A stretch of DNA of 47,360 bases from positions 22,525-69,884 of the forward strand of contig PAQA01000021.1 of assembly GCA_002709155.1 (NCBI GenBank), in the 5' to 3' direction. The DNA is from Rhodospirillaceae bacterium. GTDB taxonomy: Bacteria > Pseudomonadota > Alphaproteobacteria > Thalassobaculales > Thalassobaculaceae. The position numbers were made by a program, and so were the translations under genes. Of this stretch, positions 1-8,345 are shown in pieces; within the stretch, counting starts at the first letter, position 1, and every line of letters begins with the position of its first letter. The notes beneath the pieces are model-generated. The model was not told the DNA's origin and made no database searches. It saw nothing but the letters and a program-made list of their open reading frames with translations.

Positions 1-848
1 AAAATACGTTTCATACCCGAAATACCACCGCATTTGGTCACACTCGGTTGAATGTTGTCGACGGCCTCTGCCTCAAAAGCCGATTTAAATTCATGCAATG
101 TCGTCATATTTTCGCCTGCGGAGATCGGCACCCCTTCTGCCCTAACTTCGGCTAATCCAATAAAGTCCTCAGGGGGCCAAACTGGTTCTTCCAACCAATG
201 GAAACCATCATATAGAATTTCCTCAGCAATGGCTTTTGCCTCCGAAACAGTCCAGGGACAGTTTACGTCTAGACATATATTATCCTCTTGTTCAACTGCA
301 TTACGAGCAGCCCTAAACGCTGGAACGGTTACCTCGTGCAGTTTTATAGTTGAATAACCATTCTGTTTTGCTCTCATTACATTCTCAGCAACAGCATCTA
401 TATCCCCTCCGTAACGCATCAAGCTTGCATACTTTTTTAATATGCCACTATCTCCACCCAATAATCTGAAGACAGGCATTCCCGCTCGCTTCCCAGCTAA
501 ATCCCAAAGGGCTATATCAACTGCAGATAGCCCATACATCATCGGGCCCGACCGCCCCAACCCGTGCATAGGCCTCTCTATTTCGTCTATACGTTTCGCG
601 ATGCCTCTCGCATCTTTTCCTAACAGCATAGGGCCAATAATATTATTCAAAACGGCCTCTGTTCCTGGAGCCATAACATGGCCAAATGCCTCACCCCATC
701 CTTCAAGACCATCACTGGTTTTGATCTTCACCATAATGCATTCCATACTCAGCCATGCATCAAGTGAAGGGCGCATTCCTTTTCTTGGGCCTCCTGTCTC
801 AAACGGCAACGATACTCTTATTACCTCAACGTTTGTTATCTTCGTCAT
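1..848 (-). CDS. Mandelate racemase/muconate lactonizing enzyme family protein (enolase superfamily), C-terminus truncated by window edge
   Basis: Open minus-strand frame from ATG at 848 to position 1, absent from the ORF track because it has no stop in the window. Translation MTKITNVEVIRVSLPFETGG...GWGEAFGH...SAVDIALWDLAGKRAGMPVFRLLGG...YSTIKLHE...DVNCPW...WLEEPVWPPED...ISAGENM; GGAG upstream of the start. Confidence 0.9.
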   Translation of the reverse strand, partial: MTKITNVEVIRVSLPFETGGPRKGMRPSLDAWLSMECIMVKIKTSDGLEGWGEAFGHVMAPGTEAVLNNIIGPMLLGKDARGIAKRIDEIERPMHGLGRSGPMMYGLSAVDIALWDLAGKRAGMPVFRLLGGDSGILKKYASLMRYGGDIDAVAENVMRAKQNGYSTIKLHEVTVPAFRAARNAVEQEDNICLDVNCPWTVSEAKAIAEEILYDGFHWLEEPVWPPEDFIGLAEVRAEGVPISAGENMTTLHEFKSAFEAEAVDNIQPSVTKCGGISGMKRI

Positions 849-983
849 TATTAAACTCCAGAAGCGGATAAGATTAAGAAACTCAAAATACTAAAGAGTA
901 ACGCATGGCAGATTATTTTGTAAATAAACCACTACGGTTTACCTTCACATCGCCTTTAGTCTGAGGTATCAATTGTGGAAGGG

Positions 984-1060
984 GGCCCCGTAGCTCAGTA
1001 GGATAGAGCGACAGATTCCTAATCTGTAGGTCACAGGTTCGAATCCTGTCGGGGTCGCCA
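984..1060 (+). tRNA. tRNA-Arg (anticodon CCT), CCA encoded
   Basis: 77 nt cloverleaf: acceptor GGCCCCG/CGGGGTC, anticodon arm ACAGA-TTCCTAA-TCTGT (CCT), T arm with GGTTCGAATCC, terminal GCCA. Confidence 0.95.
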
Positions 1061-1128
1061 CCTTTGTCTAGGTTTTCTGACAGCTTCCGCACACCCTTGT
1101 ATACTTTGATGTTTTTTAGCTAAATTTT

Positions 1129-1187
1129 ACCGTTGCACTTTTCTGCGGTTTTGCAGAATTGCTAAACTGCCAACCGTTGCACTTTTC
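1129..1187. repeat. Pair of 15-bp direct repeats ACCGTTGCACTTTTC (1129-1143 and 1173-1187) flanking a small hairpin
   Basis: Exact repeat read from the sequence, 44 bp period; TTCTGC-GGTTTT-GCAGAA inverted repeat at 1141-1158. Confidence 0.85.
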
Positions 1188-1304
1188 CCCCGACCACATA
1201 ACTAACTGAGTAAAAATAACAAACTCATAAAAGCGATAATTCTTACGTTTCAGAAATTGTCGTTGTGAAAAAAAATTTATTTCAGATTAACAGACAGGGT
1301 ATTA

Positions 1305-1547
1305 TTAGCAGCAACCGCAACTTTTTTTCTTTGGGTGCCTAGATTTCTTCGCTAATTCTCTTTCGACTTTAAACTGCAGCATCCTCGATGCATTCTCTTC
1401 AATCTCAAATGCTTGTTTTTCAAGCTTGTGTTCAAAGTATTCATAGAGACTAGAAAAACCAAACTTTGCCGCTCTTTTTTCTTCGTAAGCTCGGCGACCC
1501 TTTAAGTTCTCTATTTTTTCTAATATCTGCGCGTTTTCCATGGTCAC
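1305..1547 (-). CDS. Small hypothetical protein, charged, with C-terminal CGCC
   Basis: 80 aa ORF, predicted helical/charged, ends KKKSCGCC; no family recognised. Confidence 0.6.
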   Translation of the reverse strand: MTMENAQILEKIENLKGRRAYEEKRAAKFGFSSLYEYFEHKLEKQAFEIEENASRMLQFKVERELAKKSRHPKKKSCGCC

Positions 1548-1696
1548 TTATATTTCTAAAACGTGATAACAAGCAAGAAAAATTTCTTTGTGTCGTGACT
1601 GAGTCTTTACTCTCTTCGATAAAGAGATGTACCTCTCGTCAATATTAAGAATGATCTAAAAAAATTAACCCCTCGTAACATTAAAGGTATGATAGA

Positions 1697-1948
1697 GTGG
1701 TAAAAATCAGCATTAACAGCGACGGGACAGTTATAGTAGCCGATGACAATACAACAATTGGTTATGCTGTAACTGATGCAGCGAAGGCCGAGCTTTCATA
1801 TCTTTTCGTAAACCCAGCATTTAGGCGCCGAGGATTTGGCACTTTACTGTTGAAAGAAGCAGAAAAGATGACTGGTTCAAGCCTCATACCTGCAGAGCCA
1901 ATTTCTCCCCTTGGACGAAAATTCTTTAATCACAACAGTCGTGTTTGA
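1697..1948 (+). CDS. Short GNAT-family N-acetyltransferase (GTG start)
   Basis: LSYLFVNPAFRRRGFGTLLLKEAEKM matches the acetyl-CoA binding motif A (R-x-x-G-x-G/A). Confidence 0.7.
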   Translation: MVKISINSDGTVIVADDNTTIGYAVTDAAKAELSYLFVNPAFRRRGFGTLLLKEAEKMTGSSLIPAEPISPLGRKFFNHNSRV

Positions 1949-3605
1949 TGCGGCAGAAACAGGATACTTGAATTGAGTTGTCGGCAATCTGTTTTGCGTG
2001 ATCTAACTCCAGACGAATAGAGTCAAGATTAGCCTTATCGCCTGATCGCTCACAACACTCCGCGTAGCCAAGAAGGCTCCATATATTAGCCGGATGCTGC
2101 GATGGACGAACAAGCGTATCGTCTAGTCCCAAATCCGCACGATATACCTTAGTTGCTTCGTCTACATGGCCCTGTTCTAGCAAAAGAGCGCCTAACGCAT
2201 GCCGAGGTGGCATCATCCATGACCATGGCTCTGAATAGTTTAGATCATCGTAACACTCGACAGCTTTGCGAAGATTATTAAAAGCAACTTCATAGTTCTC
2301 GCGTCTATATTCAAGCTCACCTGCCAACATTCGTTTGGCAACTTCTAATACATCTTTTGAATCATTATGAAAAATAATCCTTTCTTCTGGTAATGCCAAG
2401 ACCGCATCGTTCAATTTACCTTGTTGTGTGAGGGCTTCATCAATATTTCCAAGAACTGCGTGAGCGATACCCTTTGCGTACTGCCATATTGCATACGTAA
2501 CACAAAAAAGTTTCGGTTCTGATGGCAAAGGCTCATCTAAAATTTCTTGCCACTTTCCAAATCTAATTAACACGTGAGCTTTCATGCTACTGAAAGCCTC
2601 AAGATAATTTACTAAGAATGCGTGATCGCTGTGTAGGTATTCTGGGAGAACAATAGATTGCATTTGTTCAGCAGCACGTATTGCCGGTTCGTACTGACCA
2701 GCAAACATTGCTCCATAAACTTGAAAGTGAAAATTGTGTAGCAGGTAGATGTAGTAAATACCAAGCTCTCTATCTACCGCAAGATACTTTTTGTCTGCTT
2801 CAGCTGCTTCAATGTTAGAGGCTATTACTTTTTCATACTGTCCGCATAAAACATAAATATGTGATGGCATGTGGATCAAGTGCCCAGAGCCGGGGACAAG
2901 CGGCCGCAGTTGGTCTGATGCCAAAAGTGCCCGCTCTGGTTCCGGTGACATTTCCATTATATGAATATAAAAATGTAACAATCCTGCATGAGGGGTATGA
3001 TTATTTTTTTCAATGCGTCCTAGTGCTTTTTCTACAATCTCAATCGCTTCTTCTGTAAACGTTCCCTCAGCTGGTGTACGGTTCTTTAAATCCCAGAGTT
3101 GCCATGGTGTTCGAACGACAAGTGCTTCTGCCGTCAAGGCACAAACATCATAATCATCAGAAAAGTTACGATAAACAATTCGCATTGCATCGGCGTAATC
3201 ATCATCCCATTTTTTTAATTCCTCAATCTCCAATGCTTCATTGGCTTGGAATCTCACAACTAAGGCGTCACACAATGCTTTCTCAATTTCTGACAGAGGG
3301 ACCGTTTCCATGAGCTTTTTAGCTTTCTGGGCGTATTCAAAACATGTTTTGATTGCCTCGGGACGCCCCGATGGAGACATTTTTTCCCAAGGGATATTGT
3401 AATAGGGCCCCGTCGCATAGGCCACACCCCAATAACCCATTACACATTTCGGGTCGAGCTTTATCGCTTTTTCGAAACACCTTATCGCTTCCTTGTGATG
3501 AAATGCATAGCACCAGTTTAATCCTCTGTTAAACCACGTCTCCGCTTCGGACGACTTGGTCGTTATACGACGTGTGTAAGGGCCAAGTTCAAAATAGGGT
3601 TCCAT
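1926..3605 (-). CDS. Tetratricopeptide repeat protein
   Basis: 559 aa; AETWFNRGLNWCYAFHHKEAIRCFEKAIKLDPKCVMGYWGVAYA is TPR-like and similar helical repeats follow. Confidence 0.8.
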   Translation of the reverse strand: MEPYFELGPYTRRITTKSSEAETWFNRGLNWCYAFHHKEAIRCFEKAIKLDPKCVMGYWGVAYATGPYYNIPWEKMSPSGRPEAIKTCFEYAQKAKKLMETVPLSEIEKALCDALVVRFQANEALEIEELKKWDDDYADAMRIVYRNFSDDYDVCALTAEALVVRTPWQLWDLKNRTPAEGTFTEEAIEIVEKALGRIEKNNHTPHAGLLHFYIHIMEMSPEPERALLASDQLRPLVPGSGHLIHMPSHIYVLCGQYEKVIASNIEAAEADKKYLAVDRELGIYYIYLLHNFHFQVYGAMFAGQYEPAIRAAEQMQSIVLPEYLHSDHAFLVNYLEAFSSMKAHVLIRFGKWQEILDEPLPSEPKLFCVTYAIWQYAKGIAHAVLGNIDEALTQQGKLNDAVLALPEERIIFHNDSKDVLEVAKRMLAGELEYRRENYEVAFNNLRKAVECYDDLNYSEPWSWMMPPRHALGALLLEQGHVDEATKVYRADLGLDDTLVRPSQHPANIWSLLGYAECCERSGDKANLDSIRLELDHAKQIADNSIQVSCFCRIKHDCCD

Positions 3606-3745
3606 AACAATTCCTCGTAATTGACCAGTTATTCTGTGTAGATTGTTGAGATCTTAACGGTGTCTAGCACCTTGTCAAATTACAAGCCTATAAATAATTA
3701 AATCTTTTTTTGTTACCTCAAACGAAATTCGCACGATGTATTAGA

Positions 3746-3776
3746 AAAGTCGCGCCGTATAAATCAGAGCGACTTT
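3746..3776. repeat. Inverted repeat AAAGTCGC-N15-GCGACTTT
   Basis: Perfect 8-bp arms at 3746-3753 and 3769-3776, intergenic. Confidence 0.7.
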
Positions 3777-4093
3777 AATAATGGCTGTATAATCTGTCAT
3801 TGGAGCATCGGCTGATGTCTAGTTTCACACTATATTTATCAGCCAAATCCTGGCTTGAAATTGACGGCTTTGACAAACGTTTAAGCGATGGTGATTTCTT
3901 GAAGTGGATCAAATGCTACTTTCCACACCGGACTGACCCAATTTTAATACCACTTATTGCTCACGCATTGACCTTATTAAATACTTTCGACGTAAAACAG
4001 TAACACAATTCTCCCTACCCCTGCTTATCTTAAAGAAATCCAGAACGACAAACTGCCTGTTTAAATTTAGCTAATTGAGTGGTTTGAAATAAC

Positions 4094-4567
4094 TTATTCG
4101 CTATACATTTCTTCCTGTAAAAAGTTTTGTAGACTAACTTTTTCAATTCGCGACTGCTGCGTTTCAATCCAATCTATGTGTTCTTCTGTGTCTTCTAATA
4201 TCGTCTTGAGTATTTCACGCGAAACATAATCCCTAGCCTCCTCGCAAGTCTCAATAGCTGTTTTTAAACAACTTTGATTGGTTAATTCTAATGAAATGTC
4301 CGACTTAAAAATTTCCGGAACGTCTTCGCCAATGCGAAGTTTCCCAAGATCTTGAAGATTAGGTAAAGCATCCAAAAGCAAAATTCTTTCTATCAGTAAA
4401 TCCGCATGTTTCATCTCACCTATCGACTCTTCATAAATCTTCTTACCCAGACGCTCAAAGCCCCAGTCTTTTACCATACGTGCGTGGAGAAAATACTGAT
4501 TGATGGCAGTTAATTCGTTCTTAAGGATAACATTTAATTGCTTTATTACTGATGGATCTGATTTCAT
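4094..4567 (-). CDS. bfr: Bacterioferritin
   Basis: 157 aa; LNVILKNELTAINQYFLHARMVKDWGFERLGKKIYEESIGEMKHADLLIERILLLDALPNLQDLGKLRIGEDV is a classic bacterioferritin N-terminus with ferroxidase ligands. Confidence 0.96.
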   Translation of the reverse strand: MKSDPSVIKQLNVILKNELTAINQYFLHARMVKDWGFERLGKKIYEESIGEMKHADLLIERILLLDALPNLQDLGKLRIGEDVPEIFKSDISLELTNQSCLKTAIETCEEARDYVSREILKTILEDTEEHIDWIETQQSRIEKVSLQNFLQEEMYSE

Positions 4568-4656
4568 TGTTAAGTCCCCCGTTTCCTAACCATAAACATA
4601 GTCTATAATTGGCAAAATGGTAGTCTTAATTTAAAAAAAGTCCAATAAAAACAACT

Positions 4657-4689
4657 AACTAGGAATGATTATCATAATCATTCCTAGTT
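4657..4689. promoter_or_regulatory. 33-bp near-perfect palindrome, Fur-box-like
   Basis: AACTAGGAATGATTAT-C-ATAATCATTCCTAGTT: 16-bp arms around one base; core AATGATTATCATAATCATT resembles the Fur consensus GATAATGATAATCATTATC. Confidence 0.65.
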
Positions 4690-4741
4690 GGGTGTTATGT
4701 CATTTTTTTTACAGATTTTTATAAAAGTATATTCTCGCAAT

Positions 4742-4760
4742 TGACAATCATTCTCATTCA
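4742..4760. promoter_or_regulatory. Second Fur-box-like site
   Basis: TGACAATCATTCTCATTCA (reverse TGAATGAGAATGATTGTCA) resembles Fur hexamer arrays; directly upstream of bfd. Confidence 0.5.
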
Positions 4761-4802
4761 AATTAACGTCAACATATAGTGTCAAAATACGGGTTAAGGG
4801 AA

Positions 4803-5006
4803 ATGTATATCTGCAATTGTAATGGTGTACGAGAAAAAGAAATCCAGAAAGTCATCCACAATGGCGTTAAAACCTGGAAACAAATATTAGCACATTTCGA
4901 TTACGTGCCGTGCTGCGGTCGATGTGAAGATGAAATAAATTGCATGATCGAAGATCACTCCTCCGCTTCGAAAAATATTTCCTTGGAAGAAATAACTATT
5001 CGTTAA
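4803..5006 (+). CDS. bfd: Bacterioferritin-associated ferredoxin (ORF track start 4779; likely start 4803)
   Basis: MYICNCNGVREKEIQKVIHNGVKTWKQILAHF...PCCGRCEDEI: CxC...CxxC [2Fe-2S] pattern of Bfd; adjacent to bfr. Confidence 0.9.
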   Translation: MYICNCNGVREKEIQKVIHNGVKTWKQILAHFDYVPCCGRCEDEINCMIEDHSSASKNISLEEITIR

Positions 5007-5022
5007 AATTAACGGATATTTT

Positions 5023-5262
5023 TCATTCTATGCAGCGGAAATCAGCGCGAAGTTTTTTACCCTCAAAATCAATATGGACTACATTTGCATTATGCCTACG
5101 ACACCAAACTTGAATCCCGATACTGGTAAAGCCGATATCCAATCGAGAGTAATCCTGCAATGATCGGCTATCCGTTGAGCCTAGCCTAAATTCAGCTTCG
5201 CACTTGGAACAAATAACCACTTGTTCAATCGAGTTGTGCAGACCTTCTAGCGTGTTAGTCAT
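5023..5262 (-). CDS. Hypothetical protein with a CxxC motif
   Basis: 79 aa ORF; VVICSKCEAEF, later VWCRRHNANVVHIDFEGKKL. Confidence 0.55.
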   Translation of the reverse strand: MTNTLEGLHNSIEQVVICSKCEAEFRLGSTDSRSLQDYSRLDIGFTSIGIQVWCRRHNANVVHIDFEGKKLRADFRCIE

Positions 5263-5328
5263 AATTTTTCGCTACGTCCAAAAGATTATTGTGAGAGCTT
5301 TGAAAGTTTCCGTTACTTTATCAACAAA

Positions 5329-5523
5329 TTATATCCCTCGAAGAATGCGCGCAATTTCCTTCGCTAATTCAGCTTCTCCAAAAAATGGCGCAGCTTCAAC
5401 GGCTTCAACTAAATGTGTTATGTCACGCGTCGATTGATAGCTTTCCCAACACGAGCGCATAAATTTTTTGAGCTCTTCATCTGTGTTATTAATTAGTTGA
5501 TCCATTAGATCATGCCCTGCCAC
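5329..5523 (-). CDS. Hypothetical protein
   Basis: 64 aa ORF overlapping the preceding minus-strand ORF by 14 bp, as in an operon. Confidence 0.5.
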   Translation of the reverse strand: MAGHDLMDQLINNTDEELKKFMRSCWESYQSTRDITHLVEAVEAAPFFGEAELAKEIARILRGI

Positions 5524-5851
5524 TTGGCGCGAGTATTGTGGTAGCTTTTGTTAAACTGTTCAAAGCGTCATTCAAAAGATTCTTTGTTAAACCTGAAGTC
5601 GTCTCAATTGGGGCGAGAATAATATGCGTTCTAATGGCCAGTGCCATTGAGACACCCTGTAAAACGTCGCCGTTGCTTACATCACCCATTAAGCTGATTT
5701 CTCTATCAATTGTTGTTAAAATAGCAGTGATGAGATTGCTGACATGAACTGGATCCGCAGTTTCATCATGCAACTCAAATTTGATATCTATGATGTCACC
5801 CGACGTTGTCTTGGTTTTATAAGGTAATTTTTTCAACTTCACTCTCCACAT
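5510..5851 (-). CDS. Hypothetical protein
   Basis: 113 aa ORF with coding-like composition; no family recognised. Confidence 0.6.
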   Translation of the reverse strand: MWRVKLKKLPYKTKTTSGDIIDIKFELHDETADPVHVSNLITAILTTIDREISLMGDVSNGDVLQGVSMALAIRTHIILAPIETTSGLTKNLLNDALNSLTKATTILAPSGRA

Positions 5852-6086
5852 TCTAGCGGTATCTATGAGAAAACCTGATGTTCTGTGAGATGAGGTTACG
5901 CTGGTTTTGGTAATCCAGATTACAAACCAACGAGATTTTGCATTTAAAGGATATATTTTTATTTACTTGGGGTTATGGTACGCCATAAGTGTTTATCTGG
6001 AGATTTGTTGGTCCACAATCTGGCATCCAGCGGATCAGCGATTGCTATTTACACTTCATAGCTATGTTGACGAGAGGTCGTTTAAA

Positions 6087-7280
6087 TTGACACAGAATGA
6101 ATTTAAAAATTTTGAGGAATACCTCATTGCGGTTCGCGAATTATCACAAAACGTTCTAAGGCCTGCCGAAAACCGCTTAACGCGCGAAAATGGTATACCT
6201 GACGATTTGACAGCAGCCCTTACAGATATCGGACTTTTTGGAATATCAATCCCAAAAGAGTTTGGTGGTTTTGGTTTTACTATGGAACAGCAGGTTCGTC
6301 TAACGTTCGAATTTTGCCAAGCCTCTTGTGTTTACAGATCACGATTCTCAACAACAATTGGTTTAACATCTCAGGCGATTCTGGATTTTGCCACCGAGGA
6401 ACAGAAGGACAGGTATTTACCGAAAATGGCATCGGGACAATGCACAGGAGCTTTTGCACTCACAGAGACAGAGGCGGGTTCTGACGCGAGTGCGTTGACC
6501 ACAACGGCCAAAAAGAATGGTAACAAAGGATGGCTTTTAAATGGTGAAAAGCGATACATAACTAACGCCCCACAAGCGGATGTATTTTTAGTTATGGCCA
6601 AAACTGAAGAAAACGCAGCAGGCTCGAGCGGGATTTCTGCTTTCTTGGTCGACGCAGATCAACCGGGAATAACAGTTGGCGAGCCTCCAAAGATGCTCGG
6701 TAATGAGGGTAGCCATGCGTGTTATGTCTGGTTTAATGACTGCCAAGTGCCGTTCGAAGCGCTAATTGGGGGCGTTGAAGGCCGCGGACTTAAAGCGGCT
6801 TTGCGAGGTATAAATCATGCGCGACTCCATGTTGCGGCAACTTGTGTTGGACAAGCTATTCGTTTAATTGACGAGATGACTTCATATGCCTCCAAACGGC
6901 AACAGTTTGGAAAATCAATTGGTGAATTTGGCCAAATACAGGCACTTCTAGCGGACAGCCAATCCGAGATGAGTGCTGGAAAAGCGCTTTGTCTAGATTG
7001 CGCCAAGAAATTTGACGAAGGGGCTGAAATACCATTCATCGATATAGCATCCGCAAAATTATTTTGCTCGGAAATGGTTTCTAGGGTCGCTGACCGTGCT
7101 GTTCAGGTAATGGGTGGACTGGGGTATATGGAAGACATGTCTGATGTTCCAAGATTATTCAGAGATGTAAGGCTTTTCAGAATTTTTGAAGGTGCTAGCC
7201 AGATACAACAAACCAATATAGCCAAGGCAATGTTGAAGAATACCCGTTCTCACTCCGCCACCTCGCCGATAAAACCATAA
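6087..7280 (+). CDS. Acyl-CoA dehydrogenase (ORF track start 5907; likely TTG start near 6087)
   Basis: GAFALTETEAGSDASALTTTAKKNGNKGWLLNGEKRYITNAPQADVFLV and QVMGGLGYMEDMSDVPRLFRDVRLFRIFEGASQIQQ are acyl-CoA dehydrogenase signatures; the upstream extension does not look like this family. Confidence 0.9.
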   Translation: MTQNEFKNFEEYLIAVRELSQNVLRPAENRLTRENGIPDDLTAALTDIGLFGISIPKEFGGFGFTMEQQVRLTFEFCQASCVYRSRFSTTIGLTSQAILDFATEEQKDRYLPKMASGQCTGAFALTETEAGSDASALTTTAKKNGNKGWLLNGEKRYITNAPQADVFLVMAKTEENAAGSSGISAFLVDADQPGITVGEPPKMLGNEGSHACYVWFNDCQVPFEALIGGVEGRGLKAALRGINHARLHVAATCVGQAIRLIDEMTSYASKRQQFGKSIGEFGQIQALLADSQSEMSAGKALCLDCAKKFDEGAEIPFIDIASAKLFCSEMVSRVADRAVQVMGGLGYMEDMSDVPRLFRDVRLFRIFEGASQIQQTNIAKAMLKNTRSHSATSPIKP

Positions 7281-7346
7281 GAACAGTTTCCCCCTGATCA
7301 CTTGCTAAAAACCTAAGTCTATTAATACTAGGAATGCGTAAGTCGG

Positions 7347-7814
7347 CTAATTAATGTGCGCTTTCGTCTCGGGTCTCATCTCTATCTCCCTACCCTGTTT
7401 TGCAGCTAACTTTGACAGGTGCGTCTCAGAAAAACCGAGACGTTCCAGTGCTGGCAGCGTATTAGCCACCTCACGATAAACACTTATCAATCCTTTATTC
7501 AAAGTGACAATCGCCACACCTCCGAAAAATGTTCTTGTTTCAGGATAAGCTTTTATCTTTGATTTATAACTGAAAATATAACGACAATATCCAGTCACTC
7601 CATTGGATACTGGATCGTGGATATCCCAGCGAAAATCAGTTGCATCTCTATAAAAGTAGTTATCTATCAAGTCTTCGATATTTTTCCTTCCCTTAAACTC
7701 TCCATAGAAGACATCATCATAAATCCCATCATCGCAAAAACAGTCTGCTACTGCATGGGAGTTACCCTGGCAAACAGATTGTGTAAGTTTCGTAATGAGC
7801 TCATAGAATTCCAT
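7347..7814 (-). CDS. SnoaL/NTF2-like domain protein
   Basis: VADCFCDDGIYDDVFYGEFKGRKNIEDLIDNYF is a typical NTF2-like N-terminal layout. Confidence 0.6.
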   Translation of the reverse strand: MEFYELITKLTQSVCQGNSHAVADCFCDDGIYDDVFYGEFKGRKNIEDLIDNYFYRDATDFRWDIHDPVSNGVTGYCRYIFSYKSKIKAYPETRTFFGGVAIVTLNKGLISVYREVANTLPALERLGFSETHLSKLAAKQGREIEMRPETKAHIN

Positions 7815-7839
7815 GCTATTTTATACTTGCCTTTTAGTA

Positions 7840-8247
7840 TTACTGTCGAGATTTGCCATGGGAAGGAATAGAGTTATCGATGGTGCTCCAGGAGGGCGCA
7901 CTATCACACCAAATATTTGTAATCACCTCAAGACCATCAATATCAGAAAAGAGTCCTGCCTTCCAAATTTTGAGTCCTGGATAGGAGGTCGTTACCGAAA
8001 AAATAGGGCTTCCGCACATTCCGCAAAAATGTCTCTCAAGGCCATTACCACTGTCTGCCGTGTCATTGTATATTTTCGTCTCTCCTTTGGAGAGACGCGC
8101 TCCTTCATCTGTCTTTATTATATTGAAAGATGCCCCTCCACCGCAGGCTTTTTGACAACTCTCACAGTAACAAGCGATTATCTGATCCGGCTTCTCATCG
8201 CTCGTCACTTCAATTGCACCGCACAAACATTTTCCTATAGTACTCAT
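7840..8247 (-). CDS. GFA (glutathione-dependent formaldehyde-activating enzyme-like) family protein
   Basis: CLCGAIEV...CYCESCQKACGGGASF...RHFCGMCGSPIF: the CxC, CxxC and CxxCG zinc pattern of the GFA family. Confidence 0.9.
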   Translation of the reverse strand: MSTIGKCLCGAIEVTSDEKPDQIIACYCESCQKACGGGASFNIIKTDEGARLSKGETKIYNDTADSGNGLERHFCGMCGSPIFSVTTSYPGLKIWKAGLFSDIDGLEVITNIWCDSAPSWSTIDNSIPSHGKSRQ

Positions 8248-8345
8248 TTCAGTCCCTATCGTTAAAGTTTCATGAGATGGAAGTAGATTAACAGAATGCC
8301 ATTATAGATCCATATGTTGTTTTTCAAAATCTTCTATATGTTTGA

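Noticed and set aside
52-894. Plus-strand ORFs 52-357 and 442-894
   Set aside because: Shadow ORFs of the minus-strand mandelate racemase-type gene that extends off the left edge.
1466-1648. 60-aa plus-strand ORF
   Set aside because: Overlaps the minus-strand small protein and shows no recognisable features.
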